Source: Candidatus Acetothermia bacterium (GTDB lineage: Bacteria; Bipolaricaulota; Bipolaricaulia; Bipolaricaulales; Bipolaricaulaceae). Taken from it: a DNA stretch of 7,565 bases. Shown one piece after another: positions 6,754 to 7,565 of the stretch (within the stretch, counting starts at the first letter, position 1; each line of letters begins with the position of its first letter). A program made the position numbers and the translations under genes. Where the stretch lies: positions 1-7,565 of the forward strand of contig PUMK01000310.1 in the NCBI GenBank assembly GCA_003551325.1. The letters run 5' to 3'. The notes beneath the pieces are model-generated. The model did not search any database. It was not told the origin of the DNA and saw only the letters and a program-made list of their open reading frames with translations.

Positions 6754-7565
6754 CGGGCCACCCCTTGGGGCACCGGCTGGACCACGAGAACGCCGAGGAG
6801 GTCCGGCGGAAGGTGCGGCTCCACGCGGATGGGAAGCCCCGAGACGTGCTCGCGCAGGCGGCGGTTCATCGCCTCGAGTTCCTCGGCGCGGGACTGGGCC
6901 ACCTGGGCCAGATGCTCCTGGAGCTCCGCTTGCCAGCCCAGGGTCTCCTCGAGCAGGCGGCGCTTTTCCTCGGGGGACACGTTGGCGCTGGGCCGGAGTT
7001 CGTCCAGGCACTCAGCTGCCCTGTCGGGAGGGATGGTCTCGATGTCGGGAGGAATGCCCTCAAAGCCCCACACGAGCGTCTCCTCGGCCAGGACCGGCGC
7101 CTCCCGCAAGCTCTTTTGGAAGTAGCGCAGGCGCAGGACGAGGAACGTGGTCCGCAGATTGACCTGCTCGGACCGGATCACCCCGCAACGGGCGGCCGGT
7201 GGCTGACCGTCCGCTGGGTACAGAGCGAGGTCCATCAGGTGCTCGGACAACCCTTCGACAAGCGGGTGGTTACGGCCGATGTATGTGGTCCCTTTCGGCG
7301 GCGGGGAGGTGAAGGCGATACGCCAGCGGTCGGGGACCTCGTTCAGGCGAGTCCGCACCGGCTCGGGAAGGCCGCTTGGGTCCAGTTCGTAGATCCCTGG
7401 TCCAGCGGACCGGAGCGTCACCCCCAGGCGGGCACAGGCCGTCTGGAGGAACCGGAGAAGATCGTCCGGGGTGCCCAGCACCCGGTCGGTCTGCTCGAGC
7501 TCCCGGGCGACCTCGTCGGGCTTGATCGTGTGCTGGGCGAAGCGGGTGCGGCTCTTGCGTTCCCG
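6750..7565 (-). CDS. drmD: C-terminal part of SNF2-type helicase, DrmD-like (class 1 DISARM), 5' end outside the window
   Basis: This is the last 271 residues of a large protein that enters from the right edge and ends at a TGA at 6752-6750. No helicase motif lies in this part, so the call rests on the tail and the partner gene. The first residues, RKSRTRFAQHTIKPDEVARE, and the closing PPDLLGVLVVQPVP match my recollection of the C-terminal extension of DrmD-type SNF2/HepA-like helicases. A charged helical stretch, probably a coiled coil, spans about residues 197-240 of the fragment. The TGA overlaps the ATG of the next gene as ATGA, which implies translational coupling. In class 1 DISARM, DrmD is the SNF2-like ATPase found beside the adenine methylase DrmMI. 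An apparent GTG start at 7481 is internal, because the frame stays open with coherent sequence to the edge. A RapA/HepA-like helicase of another methylase-linked system is the main alternative. Confidence 0.68.
   Translation of the reverse strand, partial: RERKSRTRFAQHTIKPDEVARELEQTDRVLGTPDDLLRFLQTACARLGVTLRSAGPGIYELDPSGLPEPVRTRLNEVPDRWRIAFTSPPPKGTTYIGRNHPLVEGLSEHLMDLALYPADGQPPAARCGVIRSEQVNLRTTFLVLRLRYFQKSLREAPVLAEETLVWGFEGIPPDIETIPPDRAAECLDELRPSANVSPEEKRRLLEETLGWQAELQEHLAQVAQSRAEELEAMNRRLREHVSGLPIRVEPHLPPDLLGVLVVQPVPQGVAR

Noticed and set aside
6754..7011. An 86-residue N-terminal extension of the methylase
   Set aside because: The stretch overlaps the helicase coding frame, is Pro/Arg/Gly-rich without structure, and the ATG at 6753 has a ribosome binding site and an ATGA overlap.
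6076..7125. Open frame of 349 codons on the plus strand
   Set aside because: It crosses the helicase-methylase junction in antisense and has no recognisable motif; the minus-strand frames are coherent.
1..7565. CRISPR array, tRNA or rRNA
   Set aside because: No regularly spaced repeats and no cloverleaf-like or rRNA-like stretch were seen on either strand.

Overview
The window is an almost gap-free run of minus-strand genes on GC-rich DNA. Strong Shine-Dalgarno sites, GTG and TTG starts and short gene overlaps point to a GC-rich bacterium, but nothing fixes the phylum. It reads as part of a defence island. Transcription runs from high to low coordinates.

Right part (7565 to 2656): the C-terminal 271 residues of a SNF2-type helicase resembling DrmD, joined by an ATGA overlap to a 1365-residue Eco57I-type adenine methyltransferase resembling DrmMI. 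This is the signature gene pair of class 1 DISARM. The core genes drmA, drmB and drmC are not in the window.

Middle (2663 to 763): three genes follow in apparent operon order. The first is an intact 323-aa protein with an HNH-like His motif but no zinc cysteine pairs. The second is a P-loop NTPase split by a -1 frameshift. The third is a remnant of a NucS/DUF91-like nuclease, cut off after about 44 codons and also frame-disrupted. Both frame defects would be cured by one extra G in a short G run, so they are either real decay or sequencing indels.

Left part (745 to 1): an unrecognised ORF with a possible HEPN-type R-x4-H motif runs into the end of an insertion sequence. The first 39 codons of that element's IS1634-like transposase lie at 119 to 1, hidden in another frame.

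Taken together, this looks like a class 1 DISARM-type locus with an accessory HNH/NTPase/nuclease cassette whose downstream end has been rearranged by deletion and IS insertion. The methylase would modify self DNA and the helicase would act on invading DNA (family knowledge). The role of the accessory cassette is unknown. No stretch over 300 bases lacks a gene; the longest gaps are 54 bases (897-950) and the IS leader (about 120-200).
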